Of a DNA stretch of 64,000 bases, positions 8,752 to 17,872 are shown in pieces; within the stretch, counting starts at the first letter, position 1; the number at the start of each line of letters is the position of its first letter. The notes below the pieces were generated by a model. The model searched no databases, was not told the origin of the DNA, and worked only from the letters and a program-made list of their open reading frames with translations. The position numbers and the translations under genes were made by a program. Origin of the DNA: Gilvibacter sp. SZ-19 (GTDB taxonomy: Bacteria > Bacteroidota > Bacteroidia > Flavobacteriales > Flavobacteriaceae); NCBI RefSeq assembly GCF_002163875.1, contig NZ_CP019333.1:1308864-1372863 (forward strand), given 5' to 3'.

Positions 8752-10140
8752 TTATTTCTGCAAAGAAATCTCTACACGTCTGTTTTCTTGACGTCCAGCT
8801 CTAGTGTTGTTAGAAGCGATTGGACGAGACTCACCGTAACCTACAGAGATTAGACGAGAAGACTCCATTCCGATAGTCGTTAGGTAAGACTTAACAGAAG
8901 CAGCACGATCTTCAGATAGCTTCTGGTTAGTAGCATCTCTACCTACACTGTCAGTGTGTCCTTCGATAACGAAAGTAGTGTTAGGGTATTCTTTCATGAT
9001 GTCAACGATGTTCTGTAGAACAGCGTAAGACTCTTGACGGATAGTTGATTTACCAGTGTCGAACAAGATAGTCTTAGAGTACTCGTTCAAAGTGTTGATC
9101 ACTTCTACAGTTACTTCTGGACATCCGTTGTTAGCAACAGTTCCGGCAACATCAGGACAGTTGTCATCTTTGTCTAGTACACCGTCACCGTCAGAATCTG
9201 GCCAAGGGCATCCGTTGTTAGCAGCAGGACCTGCTTCGTTAGGACAGTTATCGTCAGAATCTTTGATTCCGTCACCGTCTGCATCAGGACATCCACCTAA
9301 AGACTTAAGACCAGCTACAGTAGGACAAGCGTCGTCTGGATCAGCGATACCGTCACCGTCAGTGTCAGGACAACCGTTGAATTCAGCAGCACCAGCTACG
9401 TCAGGACAAGCATCGTTACGATCTTCGATACCATCACCGTCAGAATCAGGACATCCGTTGAACTCAGGAAGACCTGGAGTTTCTGGACACTCATCGTCTT
9501 TGTCGTAGATACCGTCACCGTCAGTGTCTTTTCCACCGAAAGTGAAGATCACACCAGCAGAGTGCTGGAAGTGACGAATTCCGTAAACATCTTCGAAGGC
9601 GTGCTTGTAAGTAGATTCAACATTGATACCGAACTGCTCGCTCAACCAGAAACGGAATCCAGCTCCGAAGTTCATAGTACCAAATCCTATGTCATCTACC
9701 CAAGTGTAACCACCACCAACTCCAATTACTGGATCTAGCCATCCACCTGGACCACCGATCACATCTTTGAAGCTGTAGCTAATACGCCCGTCAGCAGCAT
9801 AGTATGAAATGTTTTCAACTCTTAGATCTCCGATCTTGTTGATACGGTTTACAGATCCAGAAGCTGTCAAAGTAAGTCCAGAACCTACATAACGTCCAAC
9901 AGAAACTTTAGATACAACTGGGATAATGTTCCAGTGGTCGTTCACGTTGAAGAACTCCTGGAAGAAGTTAGCCTTAGTTGATGCTGGTGTTCTTCCTACA
10001 TCCTCAGTACCAACTGGGAAAGTATCCACGGCATTGAACTCAACGCTGAAAGCCCAAGGATTGTTTTCGTCTTGTGCATTCGCAGTACTTAACCCTAGGA
10101 CAAGCAAGGAAGCAACTAAAAATCTGCTAAGATGTTTCAT
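8752..10140 (-). CDS. OmpA-family outer membrane protein with thrombospondin type 3 repeats
   Basis: 462 residues from the ATG at 10140. Signal peptide [22 protein letters not shown], then an eight-stranded-barrel-like region (about 25-195), five calcium-binding TSP type 3 repeats of DxDGDGIxDxxDxCP type (about 203-338), and a C-terminal OmpA peptidoglycan-binding domain (about 345-462; [32 protein letters not shown]). It anchors the outer membrane to the cell wall and is usually very abundant. A strong promoter (10177-10208) and a strong terminator bracket it, so it is its own transcription unit. A longer reading frame from 10212 adds only an implausible leader. Confidence 0.93.
   Translation of the reverse strand: MKHLSRFLVASLLVLGLSTANAQDENNPWAFSVEFNAVDTFPVGTEDVGRTPASTKANFFQEFFNVNDHWNIIPVVSKVSVGRYVGSGLTLTASGSVNRINKIGDLRVENISYYAADGRISYSFKDVIGGPGGWLDPVIGVGGGYTWVDDIGFGTMNFGAGFRFWLSEQFGINVESTYKHAFEDVYGIRHFQHSAGVIFTFGGKDTDGDGIYDKDDECPETPGLPEFNGCPDSDGDGIEDRNDACPDVAGAAEFNGCPDTDGDGIADPDDACPTVAGLKSLGGCPDADGDGIKDSDDNCPNEAGPAANNGCPWPDSDGDGVLDKDDNCPDVAGTVANNGCPEVTVEVINTLNEYSKTILFDTGKSTIRQESYAVLQNIVDIMKEYPNTTFVIEGHTDSVGRDATNQKLSEDRAASVKSYLTTIGMESSRLISVGYGESRPIASNNTRAGRQENRRVEISLQK
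9115..9535 (-). repeat. Tandem codon-level repeats encoding TSP type 3 modules
   Basis: Five in-frame repeats of about 81-87 bases inside ompA, each encoding an Asp-rich D-x-D-G-D-G-I motif and ending N/G-G-C-P. They look like a tandem array at DNA level but are protein repeats and a possible site of length variation. Confidence 0.85.
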
Positions 10141-10176
10141 ATTAGAAAATTTAATTTTTTTAAGTGTTAATTGAAG

Positions 10177-10208
10177 CAAAAATATGTTGTTAAATTTTAT
10201 TAACAAAA
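10177..10208 (-). promoter_or_regulatory. Promoter of ompA
   Basis: On the minus strand TTTTG (10208-10204), a 19-base spacer, then TATTTTTG (10184-10177). This fits the Bacteroidota TTG-N(17-20)-TAnnTTTG consensus. The start codon is 36 bases downstream of the -7 box. Confidence 0.78.
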
Positions 10209-10263
10209 GCAAATCTACTAAAATTTTTGTAATAAGCTTTTATTATAGAGCCTATTTAGGTTT

Positions 10264-11460
10264 TTAGCCGATTACATTTAACTTTTTACCCACTTTTTTG
10301 AAGGCCTCAATCGCCTTGTCAAGATGCTCTTTTTCGTGGGCCGCAGAAAGCTGTACTCTGATCCTTGCTTTCCCCTTCGGAACTACCGGATAAAAGAACC
10401 CTATTACATAGATTCCTTCTTCCAATAAGAGGTCTGCCATTTGCTGTGACAATTTTGCGTCATACAGCATTACTGGTACAATTGCGGAGTCTCCGTCTAT
10501 TATGTCGAAGCCCGCATCCATCATCCCTTTTTTAAAGTAAGCCGTATTGGACTCCAATTTATCTCTCAGGCTAGTGTCATTGCTCAACATGTCAAATACC
10601 TTAATAGAAGCACCTACAATGGCTGGCGCCAAAGAATTGGAGAACAAATAAGGTCTGGAACGCTGACGCAACATCTCAATGATCTCTTTTTTGGCAGTGG
10701 TATATCCACCCATGGCTCCACCCATGGCCTTGCCTAAGGTTCCTGTGATGATATCAATTCTACCCATCACGCCTTTTTCTTCTAGCGTACCACGACCGGT
10801 TGGCCCAATAAAACCAGTGGCATGACATTCGTCTATCATTACCATGGCGTCGTACTTATCGGCCAAGTCGCAGATCTTATCTAAAGGAGCAACCAAACCA
10901 TCCATAGAGAAAACACCATCGGTCACAATGATCTTGAATCGAGCTCCAGCCTCGTTGGCGGCGATAAGCTGTTTTTCTAGATCTTCCATATTGTTGTTCT
11001 CATAGCGATATCTGGCCGCTTTACAAAGGCGAACACCATCTATGATAGAGGCGTGATTCAAAGAATCGGAGATGATCGCATCTTCTTTGGTAAGCAAGGG
11101 TTCGAAAACCCCGCCATTGGCATCAAAGGCGGCAGCATAAAGAATGGTGTCCTCAGTACCGTAATATTCAGCGATCTTTTGCTCCAAGGTCTTGTGAATA
11201 TCTTGGGTTCCGCAGATAAAGCGCACAGAAGACATCCCAAAACCGTGGGTGTCCATTGCGTCTTTTGCGGCTTGTATCACCTCCGGATGTGCCGACAGCC
11301 CCAAATAGTTGTTGGCGCAGAAATTCAACACGGTTTCTCCCGTGCTTATAGTGATCTCCGGACCTTGTGGAGAAGTGATAATTCGTTCTTTTTTAAAGAG
11401 CCCGGCCTCTTTGATGCCTTCGAGTTCTTCTTGCAGATGCTGCTTGATATTTCCGTACAT
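10264..11460 (-). CDS. kbl: Glycine C-acetyltransferase (2-amino-3-ketobutyrate CoA ligase)
   Basis: 398 residues, the usual length. A PLP-dependent alpha-oxoamine synthase that cleaves 2-amino-3-ketobutyrate with CoA to glycine and acetyl-CoA in threonine breakdown. Seen: [13 protein letters not shown] near residue 48, [16 protein letters not shown], the cofactor-binding [17 protein letters not shown] near 210-226, and the PLP lysine in [15 protein letters not shown] near 240-254. The Kbl assignment over 8-amino-7-oxononanoate synthase rests on overall likeness and the N-terminus. No threonine dehydrogenase gene is adjacent. It has its own promoter box at 11476-11483. Confidence 0.92.
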   Translation of the reverse strand: MYGNIKQHLQEELEGIKEAGLFKKERIITSPQGPEITISTGETVLNFCANNYLGLSAHPEVIQAAKDAMDTHGFGMSSVRFICGTQDIHKTLEQKIAEYYGTEDTILYAAAFDANGGVFEPLLTKEDAIISDSLNHASIIDGVRLCKAARYRYENNNMEDLEKQLIAANEAGARFKIIVTDGVFSMDGLVAPLDKICDLADKYDAMVMIDECHATGFIGPTGRGTLEEKGVMGRIDIITGTLGKAMGGAMGGYTTAKKEIIEMLRQRSRPYLFSNSLAPAIVGASIKVFDMLSNDTSLRDKLESNTAYFKKGMMDAGFDIIDGDSAIVPVMLYDAKLSQQMADLLLEEGIYVIGFFYPVVPKGKARIRVQLSAAHEKEHLDKAIEAFKKVGKKLNVIG

Positions 11461-11475
11461 AAGATGGATTTTTTA

Positions 11476-11507
11476 CAAAGGTATTAAAGCCTATGAGCAT
11501 TTACCAA
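11476..11507 (-). promoter_or_regulatory. Probable promoter of kbl
   Basis: On the minus strand TTG (11507-11505), 21-base spacer, then TACCTTTG (11483-11476), a full match to TAnnTTTG. It sits 16 bases from the kbl start and overlaps the 3' end of the addA-like gene, so kbl can be expressed apart from it. Confidence 0.5.
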
Positions 11508-14500
11508 GTATCCAGTTCTATTTCTTCTTGTACGTAAACGAGTATTTTTTTGAATTTTTTAAAGCCGAGTTGTTGCAGAGCGTCTTGATAGCGATCTAAC
11601 TGTGCTCTATAGGTCGGATCAGAGCTTCCGAACTTGTAATCTATGATCACAATGCTATCCGCATCTATGACCAATCGATCCGGACGGTGGATCTCTCCAT
11701 AGCTATCTATTATGGCAGCTTCGTTCTTGGCTTCCACACCTACACGAAAATATGGAGCCACCTCAGGATGCTGGATCAGCTTCTCTAAAAGGGCCCTATC
11801 TGCAGCTAGTTGTTCGCGCGAGTAACGGGCCAGCACTTCCAGGCGTTCGAAAAGCAAGGGAAGTTCTTCTTCTGAGTTGATCTGAGAAAGCCACAAGTGC
11901 AAGCGGTTCCCTCTGTCTTGAGCGGCTCGGGTTTCTTTTTGGTATTTGTCCCGCGGACTTGCAATAAGGCGAATCTTATTGTCTGATTTATCACTGCTGA
12001 TGTATACCGACGGAGCTTCTTCGGTTACTTTTTGCTGCTCCTCTGGGACTACAGGTGTTCCCCAAGTCAGGCTATTTTGATCTGCACGCTGGGGTTCGCA
12101 GGCATCTAGATAGGAGCGGACCAATCCGCCAAATGTTTTTTGGTCTGCCTTGGTGCTACTGCTAATCAGGTGTAATTGATCTTCGGCACGGGTCAAGGCC
12201 ACATACCACACGTTGAGCTCGTCAAAGAAACGCTGCTCTAAAAAGTGCTCGTAGGTGTCTGTATCTGTATCCTTTATGGCATTTATGGGTAGGTGGAACT
12301 CTTCAAACCCGCAATAATGCTCCGGATCAATTGAATACCATAGATATTCGTTGCGCTTGTTGATTAGCTCAGAATCCGTAAAAGGAATAATGACAACCGG
12401 AAATTCAAGCCCTTTAGACTTGTGAACCGTCATAAGTCTAATGGCATCCAGGTTTTCTGGGAACTGTAAACTCGCTGCATCTTCTTGCTTTTTCCAATCC
12501 TCTAGAAAGTTTGTGGTTGCACTGCTATTGTGTTGCTCAAAATTCCTGGCCAAATCCAGAAAATGCCTTTCGTAGGCTGTGATGTAAGGCTGCAGTTTAA
12601 AACTTCTTATTAGGTATTCCAAGGACTCATACAGTCCTAGGCTACTCATATGGTCCAAAGAAAAATCGAGCGCTAATGCATTTAGGGCGTTTTCAAGTGC
12701 AGAGTTAGAATCCGCACTAACCATCTTTAGCAAGGCGTGATTCTGCTGTTCGGTTCCAATTATTTCTAGGTAATTCCAAAGCAAGGCAACACGTATTTCT
12801 GCATCCGCAGCTTTATCGCGCAATTGCAATCCACAGATCAGCAGTTGAACCAAAGTAGATTCCTTGAGTAATAAACTATCTGGAGAAACCACGGCGTAAT
12901 CTTCTTGTAAGGCTTGGGCCAAGGTTTTGCTGTCGTCTTTCTTGCGAGTCAATACGCAAATGTCCTTTAGGGCATATCCTTGCTCAAGACAGCGGTCGAT
13001 CTTTGTTTTAACGCGATCTATGTACTCCGGATCGCGCTCTTCCTTATTTTGAGCTTCAAAGAATTCTAAGGTAACCTGGCCGCCCTTTTTATCATTAAAT
13101 TCTTGCTCAGCCTGTTCTAAATAGCAATCCCGATACGGACCTTCTGCTAAGTAGGTTCCCAAATGCTTGAACAATTTGTTGTTAAAGTCGATGACCTCTT
13201 TGCGAGACCGCCAGTTTCTGCGGAGTTTGTGCAACGAGGCCGCAATAGCAAAAGGAGTCTGACCTTCACTCAGATCTAAAAATTGCTCGGGTAAACCTCC
13301 CCGCCATCGATAAATGGATTGTTTGGCATCACCCACTAAGAGCAAGGTGCCTTGTTGGTCTGTTCTGTCTTGTTGCGAGAGGGCGTTGTCTACCAAAGGA
13401 ACCAAGTTATTCCACTGCATGGACGAAGTGTCTTGAAACTCGTCTATAAAAAAGTGTCGGTAGCGCTCTCCAAGACGCTCATAGATAAAAGGAGCCGGTT
13501 GTGACTTGATCTCGTTGTGGATACGTCGGTTAAACTCTGCCACCGTGACCAGATTTTGATCGTCCTTTATGCTTTGATATACTTTTTGAACATAGTTGAG
13601 CAGGGTCATAGGAACCACTTCTCGATATAGGCGCTGATACCAATCCGCAGCAATGGCATATTCCTTAGCCTGATAAAACAGGGCTATTAGCTGCTCGCGT
13701 ATGGCATCTATGGCATCTTTTACCCAAGCTTCTTGTTTTTGGGTGTAGAAGTTGTAGTTCTCAATGTCCAATTGCCATTTGTTGTCCCACTTGACCACTT
13801 GGCCGTCGCGTAATTTGATCATGTGGTTCGGATAGCTACCTCTATTGAAATGAGAGACTTCCAACTGGGAATCCGCAAGGCATTGAAGTACTTCTTTGGC
13901 AGTATTGATTAAGCCATTTTGAGTTTCTGAGCGTCGTTTTTCTAAGAGCTTGGTTAAGGCCTTGAGGTCTTCGGTCGATTTTTCCTGTAGCCGTCTAACC
14001 GGTTCTATACTGTCTTCATGAAGCAGCACCTTTGCCTTATCTAAGAGCGGGCCACTAGGATCCCAACTACGGTCTTCTTCGGTGTTTTGCAAGGCAAAAT
14101 TCACCAGAGTCTCTGTTAAGAATTCGTCTGTGCCAGTCTGAGCCAATACAGCATCCACAGCTTCTTGTAAGAGTAGGTCGGCCTCTGTAGTTACCTCAAA
14201 GTCAGATCGCAGTCCGAGGTCTCGTGCAAAGGTCCGCAGTAACCTATGATTAAAACTGTCAATGGTCTCTACCGCAAAAGCCCCGTAATTATGCAATAGG
14301 TCTTTCAAAACGCCTTGGGAGCGTCTGGCTAGCTCCGGCGCCTTGATGTCTAAGGCTGCACAGACCTCATGTTGCATGGCCGTGAGTTTATCCTTTTCTT
14401 GATATTTTGTGAAGTGATCGAGCTGCTGCAAGATCCGCGACTTCATCTCGGCAACTGCCTTGTTGGTAAAGGTTATCGCTAAGAGCGAGCGGTAACTGTC

Positions 14501-14587
14501 TGTCGCAGCTGGAATCAACAATTGCGTTAAATAACGCTTTACCAAGGCAAAGGTCTTTCCACTACCGGCAGAGGCGGCATAGAGCAC
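11501..14587 (-). CDS. UvrD/RecB-type helicase-nuclease, AddA-like
   Basis: 1028 residues as read from the GTG at 14587. Superfamily 1 helicase motifs in order: Walker A SAGSGKTFALVKRYL (about 6-20), LLAITFTNKAVAEMKSRI (motif Ia, about 39), FFIDEFQDTSSMQWNNL (motif II, about 382), VGDAKQSIYRWRGG (motif III, about 420), LMTVHKSKGLEFPVVIIPF (motif V, about 720) and LNVWYVALTRAEDQL (motif VI, about 795). A C-terminal PD-(D/E)XK nuclease core IVIIDYKFG plus QLDRYQDAL lies near 985-1010. It pairs functionally with the AddB-like protein. The start is uncertain: the frame stays open upstream without an ATG (an ATA at 14617-14615 would add ten residues), and the GTG start leaves only a few residues before Walker A. 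Confidence 0.88.
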   Translation of the reverse strand: MLYAASAGSGKTFALVKRYLTQLLIPAATDSYRSLLAITFTNKAVAEMKSRILQQLDHFTKYQEKDKLTAMQHEVCAALDIKAPELARRSQGVLKDLLHNYGAFAVETIDSFNHRLLRTFARDLGLRSDFEVTTEADLLLQEAVDAVLAQTGTDEFLTETLVNFALQNTEEDRSWDPSGPLLDKAKVLLHEDSIEPVRRLQEKSTEDLKALTKLLEKRRSETQNGLINTAKEVLQCLADSQLEVSHFNRGSYPNHMIKLRDGQVVKWDNKWQLDIENYNFYTQKQEAWVKDAIDAIREQLIALFYQAKEYAIAADWYQRLYREVVPMTLLNYVQKVYQSIKDDQNLVTVAEFNRRIHNEIKSQPAPFIYERLGERYRHFFIDEFQDTSSMQWNNLVPLVDNALSQQDRTDQQGTLLLVGDAKQSIYRWRGGLPEQFLDLSEGQTPFAIAASLHKLRRNWRSRKEVIDFNNKLFKHLGTYLAEGPYRDCYLEQAEQEFNDKKGGQVTLEFFEAQNKEERDPEYIDRVKTKIDRCLEQGYALKDICVLTRKKDDSKTLAQALQEDYAVVSPDSLLLKESTLVQLLICGLQLRDKAADAEIRVALLWNYLEIIGTEQQNHALLKMVSADSNSALENALNALALDFSLDHMSSLGLYESLEYLIRSFKLQPYITAYERHFLDLARNFEQHNSSATTNFLEDWKKQEDAASLQFPENLDAIRLMTVHKSKGLEFPVVIIPFTDSELINKRNEYLWYSIDPEHYCGFEEFHLPINAIKDTDTDTYEHFLEQRFFDELNVWYVALTRAEDQLHLISSSTKADQKTFGGLVRSYLDACEPQRADQNSLTWGTPVVPEEQQKVTEEAPSVYISSDKSDNKIRLIASPRDKYQKETRAAQDRGNRLHLWLSQINSEEELPLLFERLEVLARYSREQLAADRALLEKLIQHPEVAPYFRVGVEAKNEAAIIDSYGEIHRPDRLVIDADSIVIIDYKFGSSDPTYRAQLDRYQDALQQLGFKKFKKILVYVQEEIELDTW

Positions 14588-14699
14588 AAAAGGTTCTTTT
14601 TGGTCAGTAGTTTTTATGGCGACGGATTTGCTAGGGTTTTAAAAGTAGGTATAAATCTATGTTATTCCCGCATAACAATCTTATAATACATAAGCTTAA

Positions 14700-14726
14700 T
14701 TGTCCTGCAGCTAATTCGTATCTTTA
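14700..14726 (+). promoter_or_regulatory. Probable promoter of superoxide dismutase
   Basis: TTG (14700-14702), 16-base spacer, TATCTTTA (14719-14726), seven of eight matches to the fixed TAnnTTTG pattern. About 40 bases upstream of the start codon. Confidence 0.42.
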
Positions 14727-14766
14727 TACCACTTAAAACAAGACGTTTAATTTAAAAACATACAAT

Positions 14767-15375
14767 ATGTCATTTGAACTACCAGCCTTGCCATACGCGC
14801 ACGATGCCTTAGAACCGCATATCGATGCTCGCACCATGGAGATCCACCACGGAAAACACCATGCAGGATATACTAGCAAACTAAATGCAGCTATCGAAGG
14901 AACTGACCTTGACGGGAAGTCTATCGAAGATATTTTAAAGAATTTAGACATGAACAACGGCGCCGTTCGTAACAATGGCGGAGGGTTTTACAATCACCGT
15001 TTGTTCTGGGAAGTAATGTCGCCTAATGGCGGAGGAGCACCATCTGGAGCCCTAGCCGATGCCATTAACGAAGCTTACGGAAGTTACGAAGGCTTTAAAG
15101 ATGCCTTTGCAGCTGCCGCTGGAACTCGCTTCGGATCTGGATGGGCTTGGCTTTGTGCTCACCCAGGAGGAAAAGTAGAAGTTTGCTCTTCGCCAAACCA
15201 AGACAATCCGCTTATGCCAGGTGTTGGTTGCGGAGGAACCCCGATCCTTGGCATTGATGTTTGGGAGCATGCCTATTACCTGAACTACCAAAACCGTCGC
15301 CCAGATTATGTACAAGCGTTCTTTAACGTGATCAACTGGGATCAGGTTTCTAAAAACTACGAAGCGGCCAAATAA
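14767..15375 (+). CDS. Superoxide dismutase, Mn/Fe type
   Basis: 202 residues. Converts superoxide to oxygen and peroxide. The metal ligands are His27 ([11 protein letters not shown]), His77 ([10 protein letters not shown]), Asp164 and His168 ([20 protein letters not shown]). No signal peptide, so cytoplasmic. Whether it uses Mn or Fe cannot be decided from sequence here. It is a single-gene unit: own promoter box upstream and a strong terminator 20 bases after the stop; the flanking genes are on the other strand. Confidence 0.95.
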   Translation: MSFELPALPYAHDALEPHIDARTMEIHHGKHHAGYTSKLNAAIEGTDLDGKSIEDILKNLDMNNGAVRNNGGGFYNHRLFWEVMSPNGGGAPSGALADAINEAYGSYEGFKDAFAAAAGTRFGSGWAWLCAHPGGKVEVCSSPNQDNPLMPGVGCGGTPILGIDVWEHAYYLNYQNRRPDYVQAFFNVINWDQVSKNYEAAK

Positions 15376-15395
15376 GATCCGTCAACGTAAAAAGC

Positions 15396-15426
15396 AAAAA
15401 GCCATTCCGTTAAGGAGTGGCTTTTT
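15396..15426. terminator. Bidirectional terminator between sod and the convergent gene
   Basis: Inverted repeat AAAAAGCCATTCC (15396-15408) / GGAGTGGCTTTTT (15414-15426), loop of five, one G-U pair. T-runs on both strands; it overlaps the stop codon of the minus-strand gene ending at 15425. Confidence 0.85.
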
Positions 15427-15805
15427 AGTTTTTAGTCCATAGAGCTTCTGCCTCATTCAAACTGCGTTCAGCAAAGTTGCTTCCAAATTTAGCATTTACT
15501 AATTCTGACATTCTTTTGGAGTAACATTTGGTTTCGGCCATTATGCTACAACCTCCATCTCTAAGCCTTACGCCATAACGCTGTTTTAAATAGTCCTTGT
15601 AGAATTTGCGAAACTCCGATTGATCAGCAGTCAGCACTTGTAAACCGTAATAACTAATCGTATAATTACCTTCAGCCGCCTGCTTTTCAGCATTGTAGGT
15701 TCCAGCTTCGCAGCTACCCATTCTATATTTTTTTGTTTGACCATAGATAGGAAGCACAAACCAAAAGGCAACAAATAGAGTCGCCATTATTTTTCGTCTA
15801 ATCAT
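15425..15805 (-). CDS. Small secreted protein of unknown function
   Basis: 126 residues from the ATG at 15805 (MIRRKIMATLFVAFWFVLPIYGQ signal peptide; an internal ATG at 15787 is also possible). The mature part is about 105 residues with four cysteines and a run of Tyr, Lys and Arg. No family recognised. Its start lies only five bases after the stop of the upstream transglutaminase-like gene, so the two are probably cotranscribed. A longer frame from 15898 would overlap that gene and lacks a signal peptide. Confidence 0.6.
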   Translation of the reverse strand: MIRRKIMATLFVAFWFVLPIYGQTKKYRMGSCEAGTYNAEKQAAEGNYTISYYGLQVLTADQSEFRKFYKDYLKQRYGVRLRDGGCSIMAETKCYSKRMSELVNAKFGSNFAERSLNEAEALWTKN

Positions 15806-15810
15806 GTTGT

Positions 15811-16497
15811 TTAGTCGTTGGCAGAAAGCTCTAATAGTAGCCAGGAAGGATCTTCCGGCTGATGGGTCTCGGCAAATTCCTCTGGAGGCATCAACCAATA
15901 TTGGTCGTCATAATCGAACTCAAAGAGGTAGGTGGTCAGGTCTGTATAACCAGATGCCCAAGTGGCATCACAGAGATACCATTTGTCGTTCAGTTTGACA
16001 GCGTTCCAGGAGTGATTTGGAATTTTTAAGCGTTCTATCTTTAGTTTATTGATCGGACCGTAGCCGTCTACAATGGCAACCTCTATGCCGGCAAGTTCTG
16101 CCATCTCTTTCAGGAGGTAGGAATATCCGCTGCAAGTGGTGCGTTTCTTTTTTCTGAGGATCTGAAAGATCTCCTTTTTGAACTCGTAATTCCACTGCTC
16201 TAAGGCCAAACTGTCTGTGTGCAGTTTGCGACGCATCTTATCATTTTCAAGCATCAGCGGGTAATCGCCTTTAATATTCTGACACACCCAAATATAGATG
16301 GCTCTAAAGCGTTCCACATCGGTTTCCAAAGGGGCAGTTAACTGATGTACCAAGATGGGTAAGGCATATAGATCTTCGCCTTTAAGGTCTCTGGCAAGCG
16401 CATCTGCCCGAGTGAGATCGATATGTTCGAAATCCTCGCGTTGTGCCTGCGCAGGAACTATAAAGGCAAAGAGTACTATAAGTGTAAGTTGTCGCAT
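15811..16497 (-). CDS. Secreted transglutaminase-like protein
   Basis: 228 residues with signal peptide MRQLTLIVLFAFIVPAQA. A transglutaminase-like (papain-fold) core is seen: Cys in RTTCSGYSYLLKEMAEL (about residue 121), His in NHSWNAVKLNDKWYLCD (about 162) and Asp in DATWASGY (about 177), giving an intact Cys-His-Asp triad. Such bacterial proteins act as peptidases or amidases rather than cross-linkers; the substrate is unknown. Starts three bases after the stop of the carboxypeptidase-regulatory-like protein, in a three-gene secreted-protein operon. Confidence 0.82.
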   Translation of the reverse strand: MRQLTLIVLFAFIVPAQAQREDFEHIDLTRADALARDLKGEDLYALPILVHQLTAPLETDVERFRAIYIWVCQNIKGDYPLMLENDKMRRKLHTDSLALEQWNYEFKKEIFQILRKKKRTTCSGYSYLLKEMAELAGIEVAIVDGYGPINKLKIERLKIPNHSWNAVKLNDKWYLCDATWASGYTDLTTYLFEFDYDDQYWLMPPEEFAETHQPEDPSWLLLELSAND

Positions 16498-16500
16498 TCG

Positions 16501-16896
16501 CTATTGTTGCTCTGGTTGTTGCGATTTTTTAGAAGGTTCTGTTCTTAAAGCCGCAATGATGACCACCGGATCGTCTGCCAATATTGGCGAGATAAAATTA
16601 GTATCTGCTTCAATGACAACTTCGGCATCTTCTAGACCTAAAGCGGTAATAAGTAATACATCGTCTTTGTTGAGCTCCCTTGGGAATTCGAACTTTCCGT
16701 CCTCGTCCGTTATAACATAATCCAAAGAGCCTTTAAGAATAACGGTAGCACCTTCTAAGGGTCCGTCCGTGCTGGAAACTACACCACTAACTGTGCGCGC
16801 TTGCGCAAAAACTGGATTCGCGAAAAGACTCAGCATAAGGCAAAGCCCCATAAAACTTAAGGACTTTAGCAGCCCACTTTTAAAATTAGATTTCAT
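16501..16896 (-). CDS. Stand-alone carboxypeptidase-regulatory-like domain protein
   Basis: 131 residues. Signal peptide (cut near ANPVFA-QA), then the CarbopepD_reg beta-sandwich (RTVSGVVSSTDGPLEGATVI, VITDEDGKFEFP), which is also the N-terminal domain of SusC-type TonB receptors and its plug box. Here it stands alone, ending in a Gln/Ser-rich tail (EPSKKSQQPEQQ). In periplasm or on the surface; function unknown. It heads a likely operon with the transglutaminase-like gene. Confidence 0.75.
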   Translation of the reverse strand: MKSNFKSGLLKSLSFMGLCLMLSLFANPVFAQARTVSGVVSSTDGPLEGATVILKGSLDYVITDEDGKFEFPRELNKDDVLLITALGLEDAEVVIEADTNFISPILADDPVVIIAALRTEPSKKSQQPEQQ

Positions 16897-17020
16897 AAGA
16901 TCATTTTTTTACGTTTCCAATAAAACTAGAGCAGTCAATTGTTAATGGAAAGTTAGATTGAGGGAACAGGGCTTTTCAATGAGCGAATAGGTTTGCACCC
17001 TCTCCTTAAAGAAAAGAAAA

Positions 17021-17482
17021 TTATTCCTCCTCCACAACCGTTGCCAAGGCCGGGGTCTTTAAAAGGTAAATCAAAGCAGCCACCAGAATGAGATTCTTAA
17101 AGATATACTGCCCGACAAGACTGAAGTAAAAAGGGGGTTCCGAAAAAGCTAGATCGGGAAATAAAAACAGTGGAGTAAATGTAAATAGCATATGGACCAA
17201 TGCGAATTTAACTGCAGTTTGGCGGCAACAATTTAAAAGTAAAAGTACACCTACTGCAGTTTCCCAAGCGGCTAGAAGAAAAAGAGCTACCTCTGCCGGT
17301 AATACACCAAAGGTCAAGGCTTCTATGGTTTGTTTTGCCAGAACTTCAGCAGGACTTGCTCCTGGGAAAAATTTAAGTAAGCCGAACCACAAATAAGCAA
17401 GGCCAATGGTAATGGCCAAAAGGTGGTTGTTTTTTAATCTTTGGTAAAAGCGCTTCAAAAGACGGAGACATTTAAGATGCAA
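17021..17482 (-). CDS. DoxX-like integral membrane protein
   Basis: 153 residues with four predicted membrane segments (about 24-40, 62-83, 88-107 and 125-143). The first has the LAYLWFGLLKFFPGASPAE pattern seen in DoxX/DoxD-related proteins, and AWETAVGVLLLL fits the second helix. Possibly in quinone- or redox-linked membrane functions as reported for the family; nothing local proves this. It lies 37 bases after a TfoX-like gene in a minus-strand run. Confidence 0.6.
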   Translation of the reverse strand: MHLKCLRLLKRFYQRLKNNHLLAITIGLAYLWFGLLKFFPGASPAEVLAKQTIEALTFGVLPAEVALFLLAAWETAVGVLLLLNCCRQTAVKFALVHMLFTFTPLFLFPDLAFSEPPFYFSLVGQYIFKNLILVAALIYLLKTPALATVVEEE

Positions 17483-17519
17483 TCCTAAATAAATCCGAAC
17501 CTTAGAAGAATGACAAAAA

Positions 17520-17846
17520 TCACTTTTTCTTCTTTTTAGGTTTGGGTTCGGGAAGCGCTGCTGCCGTTAGGCGTACCAATTCACTTAGCCATGCACTATC
17601 GTCAAGTTGTTCCTCTATTAAAAAACAGTTCTTAGCACCAGGGTAAGGCGGTGCCTCGGTTGGAGTTCCTATATAAGTCTTGCCGGGGGCAGTGGGTTTG
17701 ACAAAGAATTTGTCGTCACAGATCATTCCAAAGAATTTGCCATCGCAATACAGCCCGTACTCGCCAAACATTTTTTTACAAATGATATCGCCCGCAGGAC
17801 TTATCTGCTCTACAACGTATTCAACAAAATAAGAATCTGAAGCCAT
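17520..17846 (-). CDS. TfoX N-terminal domain protein
   Basis: 108 residues. KKMFGEYGLYCDGKFFGMICDD (about 24-45, long motif shown by its ends only) and LFVKPT-like FFVKPTAPGKT are the marks of the TfoX/Sxy N-terminal domain; the C-terminal TfoX domain is absent and the chain ends in a lysine tail. In gammaproteobacteria TfoX/Sxy promotes competence, but short stand-alone N-domains are common in Bacteroidota with unknown role. Cytoplasmic. Starts 26 bases after the DUF2490 gene. Confidence 0.78.
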   Translation of the reverse strand: MASDSYFVEYVVEQISPAGDIICKKMFGEYGLYCDGKFFGMICDDKFFVKPTAPGKTYIGTPTEAPPYPGAKNCFLIEEQLDDSAWLSELVRLTAAALPEPKPKKKKK

Positions 17847-17872
17847 AGCGCGAATTTATACTACAATATATA

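Noticed and set aside
9056-9508. 150-codon plus-strand frame opposite ompA
   Set aside because: It is the antisense of the TSP type 3 repeats (Ser/Pro-rich repetitive product) and is explained by the real gene's codon pattern.
9115-9535. CRISPR-like regular repeats
   Set aside because: Repeat spacing is in frame, the repeats encode DxDGDG calcium motifs, and there are no unique spacers or cas genes.
11053-11487. 144-codon plus-strand frame opposite kbl
   Set aside because: Shadow of a well conserved PLP enzyme gene.
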